Shown one piece after another: positions 14,001 to 23,584 of a stretch of DNA of 64,000 nucleotides; the first letter of the stretch is position 1; each line of letters starts with the position of its first letter. This DNA comes from Lamellibrachia columna (taxonomy: Eukaryota > Annelida > Polychaeta > Sabellida > Siboglinidae): the NCBI GenBank assembly GCA_963662155.1, contig OY759272.1, forward strand, positions 48,836,566-48,900,565, read 5' to 3'. The position numbers and the translations under genes were made by a program. The notes under the pieces were generated by a model that did not search any database, was not told the DNA's origin, and was given only the letters and a program-made list of their open reading frames with translations.

Positions 14001-16492
14001 CGGTTGAAGTAGAAATACCTTTGCTGCTAGGCAGATTTTCAGAGAACTGCTAACTAGTGCAGTTTGTTTAATGTGGGAACATTTTGTAGCCTAATGGACA
14101 GGGTTGTTCGATTTAAATCATGATTTAAATCATGATTTAAATCATGATTTAAATCACTCCAAAATAATTAAAAAAATCATTGATTTATGATTTTTTTTAT
14201 TTCTGATTTAATCACTGATTTATATGAATTTAACACAAATAATTGTTTACAAGCACAGAGATCAACAAAGATTTGTGTGTTTTTTTAATACAAAAGCACA
14301 AAGTGCACACACTTGTGTAGCTGTATTGACACCAAATAGTCTGATAGTCAAATATTTTATGACATTGTGTATACCAGATTTAAAAAAAATCAAATAAATA
14401 AAAAAAAATATTTATTTCAACCCTGCTAATGGATGGCGACACTCGGAATCATAATGCTGATGAACCAATGACAAATATACAGATGTATAATATACTGACT
14501 TTCCAACTCAAAAATACGGATTCAACCAAACAAATTTGTGTCAGGCCTGGTTGCCTGTAACACCCCAAATACCCCATACAGCTATGCCACCAATGTGTCC
14601 TGGTATGCAACAGGTCTGTCCATTGTTTTACTCAGCTGTCAATCAATTAGAGGACCTCAGCTGCAGCCTGGCCAGTGTCACTCTGTCAATCATTACATAA
14701 ATCTGACCAACTAAAACGGCTACTGGGAGCCTAGTGTGACACACCAAGGCTGATTAGTGAGGGTGGTAAATTTGTCAGCCCTACTTATACACAGGAATAA
14801 GTAATTTCTTGAGTAATCTTCACAACAACACTTGCTCTAAAACGTGCATTATGAAACGGCCTTTTTGAGAGAATACTTACATAATGGTATACAACTATAT
14901 ATACAAAATATAATCATTTTATGTCTACCCCCAACTGAATCACAAATAAATTTTATTTTTAAATTTAAATAATTGGTTTAACAGAGTGCACTCTTGTTGA
15001 AATCATAAAAATATCTTTGTAACCATTACATTACATTACGATGGGTAATTTGCATGTGTGGACAGATTTATGTTATAGTATCTAGAGCTGGACCACTTTT
15101 GCCCTTTTAGCCATATTTTGATAAGTCAAAACAATTTAGTGGCTTGTCAGATGATTTAACAAAAATTAACTAATAAATATGCACAAACGAGCTTGCATGC
15201 CTAGATAGGTTCAATTTTTCGTGAATTGAAAGGAGTGAAAATTAAATAAATTAAATAAGGGTAGTTGTTTTCTATGTACTAATATAAATTAGCTTCTATC
15301 CAAGGAATGCACTCAAGAAGAACCCACATGGCTGAAATGGCGTCTAGCTTAAGTTGATGATCAGGAAATTAAGAGCACAATACATTTAATTAATGTGAGA
15401 GAACTGAAGGGGTTACAAACTGGCTTTGAAAGATGTCCTCCACCAGAGACAGCCTTGGTAGCCAGGGTGGTCTGAGGTGAGAAATGACAAGACATATCCA
15501 ATCAATGCTACCTAACTTACTTTGATGTCAGTGTACAGATACTTGACACTGTCTTGTTTGTGGGGATGTGTCATAAACATCCCAGAGCTTTACCTGGGTC
15601 ACAGACTGGTTTACAGACTTCATAAGAACTCAGTATAGAGATAAACACAACTTGAGAAACCAGCTGGGCTGGAGTTCTTGGAAGACGGCTGAGAACACAG
15701 GTAGAGATCGGCTGAGAACACAGCTAGAGATCGTGTGAAATGGTGGAAGTAACTAAGTGGCTTTAAACACCAACTAAGGTTAGAGGAGAATAAGTAATTA
15801 ATTGTGATTATTTATTATTTGCTTTATGTTTTCCTTTGTTACAAAGAAGAGGTAAACAAATTTACTATTAAAAATTAGAAAAATATTAACATATTACAAC
15901 TCAATTAATCCAAATACCTTAGTGCTTTTATATGCTACTCATTATAATAATAGCATTATATAAGATACTGCTAAAATCTTCTGGAGACCCAAGCTCGGCA
16001 GCGCACCAAAACAAAAGGGGTTAAGCAGTTCATAATCGATAAGCAGTTCCAGTTGTAAACAGTTGGATTGGTACCCTGGGGAGCTATGGAGGATAGCAAG
16101 TTTAAACAGGTGGGTTTTTTAGTTTAAGGCGAAATGTTGTTATATTTCCTACAGACTTAACACAAACAGGAAGTGAGTTCCACAGAGTCGGTGCAGCCAA
16201 TGCAAAGTGGTGCTGAGTGAGAGAAACGAGGAGACGGAGTAACCACCCTTGCCAAACAATTTTCTACAAGATGTCTTTGAGAGCAACATTGTGATAAAGG
16301 GAATTGCAATAGTCAAGTCTACTGCTAACAAAAGCAAACAACATACCCTGTTGCTTTTGTGTACCAATAATAAGAAACTCTGTTTTTAATTTGCATTTAA
16401 CTTTAATTTGCTGTCAGTCATCCAGTGGAATATATCATGGAGGCAATCCCTGAGTTTAGGGAACAATTTAAGATATATGTAAAAAATATTTG

Positions 16493-16551
<59 letters not shown>

Positions 16552-18505
16552 CGCATGCGCGTGTGTGACTGTGTCAATGTGTGCGTGCATGTATGCATCA
16601 GGCAGTACTTCCCACCCAGACTTACCATGCACTGTCACTAGTCCGTGGTTGACATACACTCTCAGCTTCAGCTGACCTGAAGAAATAGTAAAAATATCCA
16701 AATAAATGTCATCAAATACAGAAGCTATTGAAATACTGAAATTAAATTATGTAGTCAATTGTGAAAAACATAAACACCAAAACAAATGAGATTTTGTAAA
16801 GAATCAGTGTTGGAATATTTTTGCTTCACAAACATACAATGCTTAATAATGGGAAAATTCCAACAGAGACTTATTTGGAGCATGTCAACAACCCCCATTT
16901 CAATGCCTTTGTTATCTAAACTTTACCATGCCTTACTGTTGCCTTCTATTTTTTCGCCCACAAACTTTAACAAGATTTAACAAGATTGCTATCCAAGGCA
17001 AATGCCCAGATGGCAAGTGGACAAGGAAGCCATTGATGATGTTTTACTACAATACGCTGTCTTTTGTCAGTCAGCCATTTTTCTATCCAGTCAATTATGT
17101 CATCCCAGATACCATGGACTTTTAATTTAAGTAGTAATCTTTGATGTGGCACTTTGTCGAAAGCTTTCTGAAAATCTAAGTATATAATATCTACTGGTGA
17201 TCCCACGTCTATCCACTTAGTGATTTCTTCCAAAACACATAACATATTTGTTAAGCATGACCTCGTTTTTAGGAATCCATGTTTAGATGGATTTATTAAT
17301 TTATGCCTAACAAGGAAGTCCACCATATGGTATTTAATTAACCTTCCTAATAATTTACAAATCACTGATGTTAAACTCACTGGTCTGTAATTTTCTGACT
17401 TACTTCTCAAACCCTTTTTAAATAATGGCATGATGTTTGCTTCTTTCCATTCAAAAGCAACCACTCCCTCTTTTAATGACAAGTTGAACAGTCGTGCAAG
17501 TGGAATACTAATTTGTTCTACTGTTTCCATTAGTAGTTTGGGAGGAATTCCATGTGAATTATTATCCTTCATTGCCTTTATTTTTTAGCCTCAGACTCAT
17601 GCCCTGAAAAGGCACACATATATATACATATATATCTTTCGACTTTGGGACAACTGATTTGTCAGTACAAAACAATTTTAAATTATATATAAATAAAGGG
17701 CTTACTGCTGGTTTAATATCACAAACACATGTTACCTAATGTTAGCAAATTGCTTGATTCATTATTTACATTTATATTGTGTTATTGAAAGATCTTTCAG
17801 GAAGTGTAAAAAGCAAACAAAATTGCAATTTGCAAAAGTTAAGCATAAAATGCTGTGACATGATAACCAAGCAAGCTGCAAAAAATGGGCTCTGGAAAAA
17901 ATACTGTTTTAAAAGCCAGTTAGTCACGATCTGCCTCAAAAAGTAACAGCAAATATTATAGCACCAGTCTCCCCCAGTCTGTCAGACTATGTAGCACCAC
18001 TGTGTCTTTTAAGACAGCACTGAAGACACCTTTTCAAAATGGCATACATTAATTGAGGACTGTATCGACAAAGAACCGTATTGTAATGTAAAGTGCTTTG
18101 AACAGACCATAGGAATTTCCGACCATAGGACTGAAATAGCGTTATATAAAACTTTATATTAGTAATACAGGAATAAAATAACTTTTTAAAATTGTTTTCA
18201 AAACATTATACACCAGTTTTTCTTTGCTATACAGAGAACCAAAAAAGGTTAAGAAATGTTATCCTATTTTTGCGTCCTGAGATGTCTGGGATAGTATCCA
18301 GACACAAATCAACCCGCAGACCCCACTAAACTAAACTATATATAATTAGGATGTCCAGCTGTTACACGTGACAATGACTTAATGATACAAATAACAATGG
18401 AAAAAAGAGTAATATACATGTTAAAACAAGTTTACTAATCATACCTTCAAGACAGCAGGAGCTGTCCAACACAGAGTGGACGTCACAGAACTTGATACAA
18501 GACAT
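843..18505 (-). CDS. Gene A: RGS3-like C2-PDZ protein, 11 exons, 3' end beyond window
   Basis: Eleven exons on the minus strand (listed separately below) join into one open frame of 1089 nt, or 363 codons. Every junction has GT/AG sites and compatible phase. Residues about 20-185 form a C2 domain, 205-265 a PDZ domain, and the last 110 residues are a Ser/Glu-rich tail. The order C2 then PDZ, with motifs GCMSFG, SGWYHLL and NNPVRV, is that of RGS3, a GTPase-activating protein for G-alpha subunits that acts at membranes; this is family knowledge. No RGS domain is visible, so it must lie left of position 1 if present. The start is tentative: an ATG at 18505 lies in frame, with an in-frame stop about 40 bases further upstream, but upstream exon candidates also fit in phase. 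The C2 and PDZ calls are firm; the RGS3 identity is inferred. Confidence 0.8.
1402..1507 (-). CDS. Gene A exon 10 (PDZ second half)
   Basis: This 106-nt exon has a tcacacag acceptor and a GTATGT donor. It encodes SQADIAGLKSGDYIVRINGQ and then NISRSTANSVAKIV. 'A..AGL..GD.I..ING' is the classic PDZ core and 'A..V..IV' is helix 2, which lines the peptide groove. The first position of that helix is Ala or Ser rather than His, pointing away from a strict class I ligand. Confidence 0.92.
1804..1885 (-). CDS. Gene A exon 9 (PDZ first half)
   Basis: This 82-nt exon has a gttgcag acceptor and a GTGAGT donor. It encodes IVITRGQGGFAFSIAGNNP and then VRVSRVDK. GGFAFSI is the carboxylate-binding loop of the PDZ domain (canonical GLGF-type, here GFAF). 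The intron after it splits the PDZ domain in phase 1; gene B has no intron there. Confidence 0.9.
2220..2345 (+). repeat. Dispersed repeat family with CTGATTCATG core, copy 1
   Basis: Shared segments with 30525 and 63430 are CATATTACTTAAACTATTCA, a CAGAT...AACA stretch, CTGATTCATG and GGG.(T)AAATG. This copy lies immediately 3' of exon 9's acceptor side, in the intron before exon 8 of gene A. Confidence 0.5.
2377..2432 (-). CDS. Gene A exon 8 (C2-PDZ linker)
   Basis: This 56-nt exon has a strong tttttgtcag acceptor and a strong GTAAGT donor. It encodes LKEVTEVNKDVLWMEAVT. There is no domain signature. It is accepted because its phases (1 in, 0 out) exactly fill the gap between exons 7 and 9, and gene B has a linker exon with the same phases at 56658-56701. 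Confidence 0.72.
2459..2553. repeat. 18-bp minisatellite, about 5 copies
   Basis: The unit is ACATCTGATGACACAATG with substitutions. It begins about 27 bases from exon 8 of gene A, on the acceptor side. Confidence 0.8.
3107..4266. repeat. 40-bp minisatellite, about 29 copies
   Basis: Units begin AGTGATCAGTCAGGAATGAT and continue with AACTAAGTACAAGGGACCAT. Variants alternate CATGAATG/CAGGAATG and ATAGTGA/ATATTGA. One unit at about 3705 has a 5-bp insertion. It lies in the gene A exon 7-8 intron. Confidence 0.97.
4921..5131. repeat. 29-bp minisatellite, about 7 copies
   Basis: Units begin AACAGCCTAACTGAGGCC and end TGGCTAGAAC. It lies in the gene A exon 7-8 intron. Confidence 0.93.
5418..5705 (-). 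mobile_element. tRNA-derived SINE copy 1
   Basis: This copy shares its body with those at 36440 and 49838: GCATTCAGCCATG, GACTTGTTCATTCCA and a terminal CAAAGTGCTTTACA (written on the + strand). The tRNA-like head is at the right end and degenerate. It lies in the gene A exon 7-8 intron. Confidence 0.6.
5706..7425. other. Intron sequence without recognised features
   Basis: Part of the gene A exon 7-8 intron. The stretch 5880-6290 is less AT-rich and has short open frames on the minus strand, but none with splice sites in the phase needed. Confidence 0.5.
7430..7478. repeat. (CACG)n microsatellite
   Basis: A run of CGCACGCACG beside gene A exon 7. Confidence 0.9.
7501..7606 (-). CDS. Gene A exon 7 (C2 last strand and linker)
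   Basis: This 106-nt exon has a tgttatag acceptor and a GTAGAC donor. It encodes GLSGWYHLLTDNVGRRKHLR followed by a basic linker ending AAAELP. 'SGWYxLL...GRxKHL' closes the RGS3-type C2 domain. Phase is 0 in and 1 out, the same as exon 55461-55689 of gene B. Confidence 0.88.
7622..7815. repeat. 26-bp minisatellite, about 7 copies
   Basis: Units alternate CTACCTGTCACAG and CTACATGTCATGG. The array begins 15 bases upstream (minus sense) of the gene A exon 7 acceptor, so it overlaps the branch-point region of that intron. Confidence 0.93.
8081..8153 (-). CDS. Gene A exon 6 (C2, GCMSFGMKHLLG)
   Basis: This 73-nt exon has a cattgtag acceptor and a GTAAAT donor. It encodes SENTFLGCMSFGMKHLLG and then VYSSAKK. 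'LGCMSFGxKxLL' is the most RGS3-specific segment of the C2 domain. The gene B exon at 54560-54620 encodes the matching LVGCVTYGMKHLLG. Confidence 0.88.
8494..8562 (-). CDS. Gene A exon 5 (C2, VSVWHRE strand)
   Basis: This 69-nt exon has a gttgcag acceptor and a GTACCT donor. It encodes ESDELKKKKRLVVSVWHRET, the C2 strand 'L.VxVWxx' preceded by a Lys-rich turn. It is exactly as long as the matching exon of gene B (53246-53314). The acceptor lies within the first unit of a 51-bp tandem array, so copies of the acceptor recur at about 8614 and 8665. Confidence 0.87.
8547..8828. repeat. About 51-bp minisatellite, 5-6 degenerate copies
   Basis: Units contain TCACTGCAACACACTCACAA and AACACACCTTCTTAGTCTC. 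The first unit overlaps the acceptor of gene A exon 5, and two further units carry intact copies of the acceptor. Confidence 0.88.
8848..8940. repeat. 23-bp minisatellite, about 4 degenerate copies
   Basis: The unit is TTCCATGTTAGGACAACTG plus TTTA, with variation. Confidence 0.75.
9205..9670 (+). mobile_element. Fourth LINE-like 3' end with GATTT tail repeats
   Basis: The plus frame encodes SGTLDESIRSSVTIQNLKKR and then YKMYFLEEY, resembling the terminal 'LW.SL...I..S.SI..FKK.YK' segment of LINE ORF2. It ends ATAAAG...(GATTT)n, a common LINE tail. An internal 30-base duplication (gtgaatggtgttaaact twice) lies at 9262-9312. Confidence 0.5.
10102..10482. repeat. 29-bp minisatellite, 13 copies
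   Basis: Units begin TGTAGATACTACACACAGAA and are nearly identical; the only variant is AACAT/AACCT. The homogeneity suggests recent expansion. It lies in the gene A exon 4-5 intron. Confidence 0.97.
10983..11038. repeat. (TA)n microsatellite
   Basis: Twenty-seven uninterrupted TA dinucleotides. Confidence 0.97.
11500..11600. repeat. TA-rich palindromic tract
   Basis: A TTTTTTACTATTATTTAA...TTAAATAATAATAAAAAA arrangement around (TA)n makes a near-perfect inverted repeat of about 55 bp centred near 11548, followed by further (TA) runs. Confidence 0.75.
11851..11945 (-). CDS. Gene A exon 4 (C2 central strands)
   Basis: This 95-nt exon has a cctctag acceptor and a GTGAGT donor. It encodes VSVLPSTLKVPECQTKM and then DSPVYDEIFSV. 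The features 'xVxLxP', a basic/polar stretch followed by 'QTK', and 'PxYxExFxF' are the expected C2 order. Phase is 0 in and 2 out. Confidence 0.85.
12302..12360 (-). CDS. Gene A exon 3 (C2 strand 2, calcium-loop region)
   Basis: This 59-nt exon has a tgtttcag acceptor and a GTAACT donor. It encodes (V)LEARHLTSPSGSLCHSFVQ, the typical C2 'xxEAxxL...G.CD.YV' segment. The position normally holding the calcium-binding Asp is His in CHSFV, so calcium binding by this loop is doubtful. Phase is 1 in and 0 out. Confidence 0.82.
12394..12993. repeat. 23-bp minisatellite, about 26 copies
   Basis: Units begin CTACAGATACTGGAGTCTC. Early copies have ACCGG and CCGAC; later copies are ACTGG with CCAAC or TGAAC, giving a gradient of variants. 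It starts about 35 bases upstream (minus sense) of gene A exon 3. Confidence 0.97.
12994..14112. other. Intron of gene A, no recognised feature
   Basis: AT-rich. GGACGTTCC-like short words recur at 13130-13150 and 13300, perhaps an old palindromic repeat. Confidence 0.5.
14113..14158. repeat. Palindromic 12-bp repeat, 4 copies
   Basis: The unit is ATGATTTAAATC; the joined unit ATGATTTAAATCAT is its own reverse complement, so the array can fold in many registers. Confidence 0.9.
14160..16490. other. Intron of gene A, no recognised feature
   Basis: Unique AT-rich sequence. No open frame with splice sites in phase; nothing repeated enough to name. Confidence 0.5.
16494..16549. repeat. (TG)n microsatellite
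   Basis: About 28 TG dinucleotides, followed by GCGCATGCGCG. It lies 76 bases from gene A exon 2 on the donor side. Confidence 0.97.
16626..16676 (-). CDS. Gene A exon 2 (C2 first beta strands)
   Basis: This 51-nt exon lies between a ttcttcag acceptor and a GTAAGT donor and encodes (G)QLKLRVYVNHGLVTVH. The pattern GQLxLxV...LxVH is the opening strand of the RGS3-type C2 domain. It sits next to the (TG)n microsatellite at 16494-16549. Phase is 1 in and 1 out. Confidence 0.8.
16964..17590 (-). mobile_element. CR1/jockey-like retrotransposon copy, 5' truncated and internally deleted
   Basis: On the minus strand, reverse transcriptase motifs read in order: SENYRPVSLTSVICKLL, HGFLKTRSCLTNML and YLDFQKAFDKVPH. 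At about 17040 the frame jumps from the RT (RQRIVVKHH) directly into the 3' UTR seen at 190-300, so the YADD active site and everything after it are missing. The tail ends with the same cttgttaaatct repeat. The copy cannot be active. Confidence 0.88.
17930..18165 (+). mobile_element. Third LINE family, 3' end
   Basis: The plus frame reads LPQSVRLCSTTVSFKTALKT, fitting the 'LP..(V/I)R....SFK.ALKTHLF' tail of LINE ORF2 proteins. It is followed by a GTGCTTTGAACAGACC... GCGTTATATAAAA 3' end. The copy is short and degenerate. Confidence 0.6.
18445..18505 (-). CDS. Gene A exon 1 (tentative start, beginning of C2)
   Basis: The 61-nt exon reads MSCIKFCDVHSV... and ends ...CCLE plus one base, followed by GTATGA as donor. 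The leftover G joins the next exon to give Gly before QLKL. The ATG at 18505 is the chosen start. An alternative is that this is an internal exon beginning at 18506 behind a weak acceptor (ctgtag), which would let it join a phase-2 exon further upstream. Confidence 0.6.
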
Positions 18506-19124
18506 TCTACAGCTGTTTCTCCTACTACTGATGACTACACACTGGACACTGAGTGGACATTATCCTAATCTACCTGTGGCTTTACCCATCTCCCTCTGCA
18601 GGTATCAAGTGGCACCCACCTGCTGTACCTTGCTTCCAGCTAATTACCCTCCACTCCCTGCCCCCAAAGGTATAACCCCCTCCCTTGTATCCCACTTAAT
18701 CAAGCTCATTTACCCCATCTATTGTCTTCTGGGCAGATCATTAAAATTCACCAGTTTCTGTTTGGTTTGTCATGGTCATAACCACCCTGACTGGGGGTGT
18801 GTGTGTGGTGGTGGCCTGTATTTTATTACCCTGATCCCCTGGGGTGATAATGACAGGCTGGATGTCAAGCTCATTCTGTGCCCCTTTGGAGGAAGCTGCT
18901 AAGTGATCATGTGTTGACTGTGGGCAGGTGGAAGTTACCTGGGGTAGATAAATGGAGACTGGTAAATGTGAAAGAGTTTCCTAATCTTCTGTTGCCCAGC
19001 AGTGTCCGGAGGTGATACTAGACCCTGCTCTGGACATGGGATGTTTCTTTCATGTTTTCTTTCAAGTGTTCCTGTTTTCAACATCCACTAGACATTCTTA
19101 GAACTCGGTATTGGGCAGTTTTGC

Positions 19125-19908
19125 TGTGTCAGAGATAGGGTACCCCAGAGATGTGTCAGAGATGGGTGTACCCCAGAGATGTGTCAGAGATGGGGGTGCC
19201 CCAGAGATGTGTCAGAGATGGGTGTACCCCAGAGATGTGTCAGAGATGGGGGTGCCCCAGAGATGTGTCAGAGATGGGTGTACCCCAGAGATGTGTCAGA
19301 GATAGGGTACCCCAGAGATGTGTCAGAGATGGGTGTACCCCAGAGATGTGTCAGAGATGGGGGTGCCCCAGAGATGTGTCAGAGATGGGTGTACCCCAGA
19401 GATGTGTCAGAGATGGGGGTGCCCCAGAGATGTGTCAGAGATGGGTGTACCCCAGAGATGTGTCAGAGATGGGGGTGCCCCAGAGATGTGTCAGAGATGG
19501 GTGTACCCCAGAGATGTGTCAGAGATGGGGGTGCCCCAGAGATGTGTCAGAGATGGGTGTACCCCAGAGATGTGTCAGAGATGGGGGTGCCCCAGAGATG
19601 TGTCAGAGATGGGTGTACCCCAGAGATGTGTCAGAGATGGGGGTGCCCCAGAGATGTGTCAGAGATGGGTGTACCCCAGAGATGTGTCAGAGATGGGGGT
19701 GCCCCAGAGATGTGTCAGAGATGGGTGTACCCCAGAGATGTGTCAGAGATGGGGGTGCCCCAGAGATGTGTCAGAGATGGGTGTACCCCAGAGATGTGTC
19801 AGAGATAGGGTACCCCAGAGATGTGTCAGAGATAGGGTACCCCAGAGATGTGTCAGAGATGGGGGTGCCCCAGAGATGTGTCAGAGATGGGGGTATCCCA
19901 GAGATGGT
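19125..19908. repeat. 28-bp minisatellite, about 28 copies
   Basis: Units begin CCCCAGAGATGTGTCAGAGA and alternate regularly between a GGTGTA and a GGGGTG ending, with a few 27-bp GATAGGGTA units. The unit is not a multiple of 3, so all frames read through as artefacts. Confidence 0.97.
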
Positions 19909-20399
19909 AATCATCAGTTATCCACAAAACTGTATTTTACATCATTAAAACTTATCAGACAAATCAGTAATGGACATCATAGCATTTAGATTTTAATCTG
20001 AGATGGCAAATGCATTATGTAGTCATTTATCTGATATCTGTTTCCCAATGATTCACGATTTAAACACAAGATAATGCGGCAAATACAGTGTATCAGGATT
20101 GAATGCACCATAGAGATATGTGATTCATCGAGATTGTTCCCACCACTAAAGCGGATTACCAAAGAAAACAGATTATTGAAGAAAGGATAAAGAAGACACA
20201 ATGGTAAAACTGTTGACAACTGAGATGTGGAATCTTGTAGGGCTAAAGTCACTCAAACATTCATGAAAATATAAGTACCAGAAAAAAGGAAATATAACTA
20301 AGTATACAGAATTTTCATAGATAGAATATTTAGCAAAATGTTAAAGATACATTACTGAATCTGTAGAATTTGATAGAATTCAAGTAGCAATGAAACAGG

Positions 20400-20455
20400 A
20401 CAGAAACATAAACAATGACATAAACAATGACATAAACAATGACATAAACAATGAC
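20400..20455. repeat. 13-bp repeat, 4 copies
   Basis: The unit is AAACAATGACATA. Confidence 0.85.
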
Positions 20456-20861
20456 ACAGATAATGGTGCACTGTGTATAATAAATTTGATTTGCCTATTG
20501 ATTTTGCAGGAAGAACTTCTGTTACTAACTTTTTTTTGCTTTGTCATAATTACCAGATTATGTCAGTGTTCATAAAATGTTGTACTGGACATATAAATTA
20601 AATTAATCAATGTAAAATCCCATATTCTAAAATCTTACATATTTCCGTAATATACCATGGGCCAAAATAAAAATTAACAAACAAATACAGATGTGTTTTG
20701 ATATCTTTCATTTAACCAATATCTGCTTCAGTCAATGGACACATTACCTTGTAGCCTGGTCTGCCATTGCAAGGTTTGTACATGTTATTTAAACCACAAA
20801 TATGGAAACTTTTCTATAACTGCAGTTGGAGAATTAACTGTTTAATGTTTCTCCATCATCA

Positions 20862-21384
20862 GAAATCTCCACATACAGGTTGTCAAAGAAGTCTCCACAT
20901 ACAGGTCGTCAAAGAAGTCTCCACATACAGGTCGTCAGAGAAGTCTCCACATACAGGTTGTCAAAGAAGTCTCCACATACAGGTTGTCAAAGAAGTCTCC
21001 ACATACAGGTTGTCAAAGAAGTCTCCACATACAGGTTGTCAAAGAAGTCTCCACATACAGGTTGTCAAAGAAGTCTCCACATACAGGTCATCAGAGAAGT
21101 CTCCACATACAGGTTGTCAAAGAAGTCTCCACATACAGGTCGTCAGAGAAGTCTCCACATACAGGTTGTCAAAGAAGTCTCCACATACAGGTCGTCAAAG
21201 AAGTCTCCACATACAGGTCGTCAGAGAAGTCTCCACATACAGGTTGTCAAAGAAGTCTCCACATACAGGTCGTCAAAGAAGTCTCCACATACAGGTCGTC
21301 AGAGAAGTCTCCACATACAGGTTGTCAAAGAAGTCTCCACATACAGGTCGTCAAAGAAGTCTCCACATACAGGTCGTCAAAGAG
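20862..21384. repeat. 26-bp minisatellite, 20 copies
   Basis: Units begin GAAGTCTCCACATACAGGT and end with TGTCAAA, CGTCAAA or CGTCAGA. From about 21125 the three endings recur in a set order, a higher-order period of three units (78 bp). Confidence 0.97.
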
Positions 21385-21438
21385 GTGTTAAAACAGGTGA
21401 TTCGCTAAAGCTCTAAGACAATAAGCCCAGTGACAATA

Positions 21439-21638
21439 AATAACATCTAGTGAGGGGGTGGCACAAAATAACATCTAGTGAGGGGGTGGCACAAAATAAC
21501 ATCTAGTGAGGGGGTGGCACAAAATAACATCTAGTGAGGGGGTGGCACAAAATAACATCTAGTGAGGGGGTGGCACAAAATAACATCTAGTGAGGGGGTG
21601 GCACAAAATAACATCTAGTGAGGGGGTGGCACAAAATG
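21439..21638. repeat. 28-bp minisatellite, 7 copies
   Basis: Units begin AATAACATCTAGTGAGGGGG and are virtually identical. Confidence 0.96.
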
Positions 21639-21639
21639 C

Positions 21640-21770
21640 CATTGTATAAAATGCCATCAGACAAAATGTCACTGGAATTAGCAATACTAGACCATGTTAT
21701 TAATATTTAATATGCGTTGAGAACAATTTTGAATTTGGCACTATATTAAGTTAAATATATTATTATTATT
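21640..21770 (+). repeat. GACAAAATGCC / ggCGCTATATTAA dispersed repeat, copy 1
   Basis: Short AAAATGCCATC-type units are followed by GGAATTAGCAATACTAGACC, then a CACTATATTAAGTTAAATATATT end. The same order recurs at 22760-22995, and the 3' half is also seen at 11600-11690. Confidence 0.5.
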
Positions 21771-21906
21771 TTTCACTTTATCAGGGGTCTCAATCTCCTA
21801 CTATATTTTAGGGCCAACACCACCTCCCACCTAATGCTTGCATGCCCCTTTTTAAGTCTGGTCACCCTGCAAGAGATGAATAACCCAAGACGTGCATAAT
21901 CTGCTG

Positions 21907-22339
21907 CACCCCAGGAGACACCCCAGGAGACACTGCAGGAGACACCCCAGGAGACACCCCAGGAGGCACCCCAGGAGTCACCCCAGGAGACACCCCAGGA
22001 GACACCCCAGGAGACACCCCAGGAGACACCCCAGGAGACACCCCAGGAGACATCCCAGGAGTCACCCCAGGAGACACCCCAGGAGACACCCCAGGAGACA
22101 CCCCAGGAGTCACCCCAGGAGACACCCCAGGAGACACCCCAGGAGACATGCCAGGAGACACCCCAGGAGACACCCCAGGAGACACGCCAGGAGACACCCC
22201 AAGAGACACCCCAGGAGACACCCCAAAAGACATCCCAGGAGACACCCCAAGAGACACCCCAGGAGTCACCCCAGGAGACACCCCAGGAGACACCCCAAGA
22301 GACATCCCAGGAGTCACCCCAGGAGACACCCCAGGAGAT
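21907..22339. repeat. 12-bp minisatellite, about 36 copies
   Basis: The unit is CCCCAGGAGACA, with GTCA, GGCA and CCAAGAGACA variants. A unit of 12 with no stop keeps frames open on both strands (GDTP one way, SPGV the other). Confidence 0.96.
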
Positions 22340-22759
22340 GGACAGCAGGGAGAATTGACCACCAAAGTATCTGTTTAAGTTTACTTTTTAAGTGAAATAT
22401 CACTGTGTGCCTCTTGTGACTGAACAATTTAGTTTGGAAAAAAACATAATCTGACATGTTATATCACGTCTGTGTGACACAAACTGGACATCCTGTGACA
22501 TTTGACAATGGTCATTTGGCCATAGACCAATGTGCATTTGGCTCCTACGATTTACAGCAAATATTACAGGATGAAATAACGTTTACTCTTATGGTCAGTG
22601 CGTAGCCTGACCAGAAATAGGGTCAACACAGACATAGCCACCAGTGGACAAACCCAGTCAAAGTTGAGTTTTAACATTAATATAAAGAACTGCATCTAAT
22701 AAATTCTCTTTATTATTTTTACAATGTACAATTCTCTTCCTTCAAGATACAATATATCA

Positions 22760-22995
22760 GTGAACAAAATGCCACAGGAAAAAATGTGACTGGACAAAAT
22801 GCCACAGGACAAAATGTGACTGGACTAAATGCCAATGGACATGTGACTGGATAATGTGCCATCTGACAAAATGTCACTGGATAAAATGCCACTGGAATTA
22901 GCAATTCTACACCATGTTATTAATTTTTAATACACTGTGAAGCATCAGAAACAATTCTAAATCTGGCGCTATATTAAATAAAATATATTATTATT
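22760..22995 (+). repeat. GACAAAATGCC / ggCGCTATATTAA dispersed repeat, copy 2
   Basis: About eight degenerate units of GGACAAAATGCCACT are followed by GGAATTAGCAATTCTACACC and end with CTGGCGCTATATTAAATAAA. This is a tandem head joined to a unique body and an AT-rich tail. Confidence 0.55.
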
Positions 22996-23584
22996 TATCA
23001 CTTTATCATTATATTTGTTCAATTAATTGAATGGCACAACTGTGTGATTAATTAAATAAACAATTAATATAATATATTACGGGCGGCTAACTGAGAGTAA
23101 ACAAGCCTTTTTATACTGAAACGTATACACTGCAAACGGTTTTCATATCAAAATCTCATTGAAATACAATTGCAAAAAACTAGAAACAGTATTATCCATA
23201 AATGTGTCTTAAAACATAACTCATATTAAACAAATTACTATTGCAAAATAACCTCAAATTAAACATTGTTATAAATATAAATCAATTACAACACAGCCAA
23301 ATACTTCAAATACTTGTCCATTAAATTAATCTAAAATTGTTTCCCTATTGTGGAATCAGAGTGTGGAATTAGGGCAGAAGTAGAAGGGAAGTTTGGGAAC
23401 TCACCTTGAATGCATAGATGGGATTTGGGAGCAAGGCAGAGGTTGTGCACCCTGGGTCCTTGGAAGGGGAGGTCTTGCTTGCATCCCCTATGGGTCATTG
23501 TGACCTCAGTCCTCAGATTCTCTTCCATGTGTAGCTACTGTCCTTGGGTTTTCTCCCCCCACAGAGCATTGCCTGCAATATATT

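Larger units (their letters stand above)
18506..20860. other. Upstream flank of gene A
   Basis: Apart from the arrays listed, nothing recognised. A plus-strand open frame at 18492-18902 lies opposite exon 1 and is a shadow. Confidence 0.5.

Noticed and set aside
18492..18902. 136-residue plus-strand frame
   Set aside because: It overlaps gene A exon 1 on the opposite strand, has no domain and no splice context.
19151..19989. Long plus-strand open frames with CQRWVYPRDVSEMG-type repeats
   Set aside because: The unit is 28 bp, so the three frames read the same repeat in rotation; no splice sites, start context or domain. It is a minisatellite.
21862..22395. Collagen-like SPGV / GDTP repeat proteins on both strands
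   Set aside because: They arise from the 12-bp array CCCCAGGAGACA; open on both strands and without flanking coding sequence.
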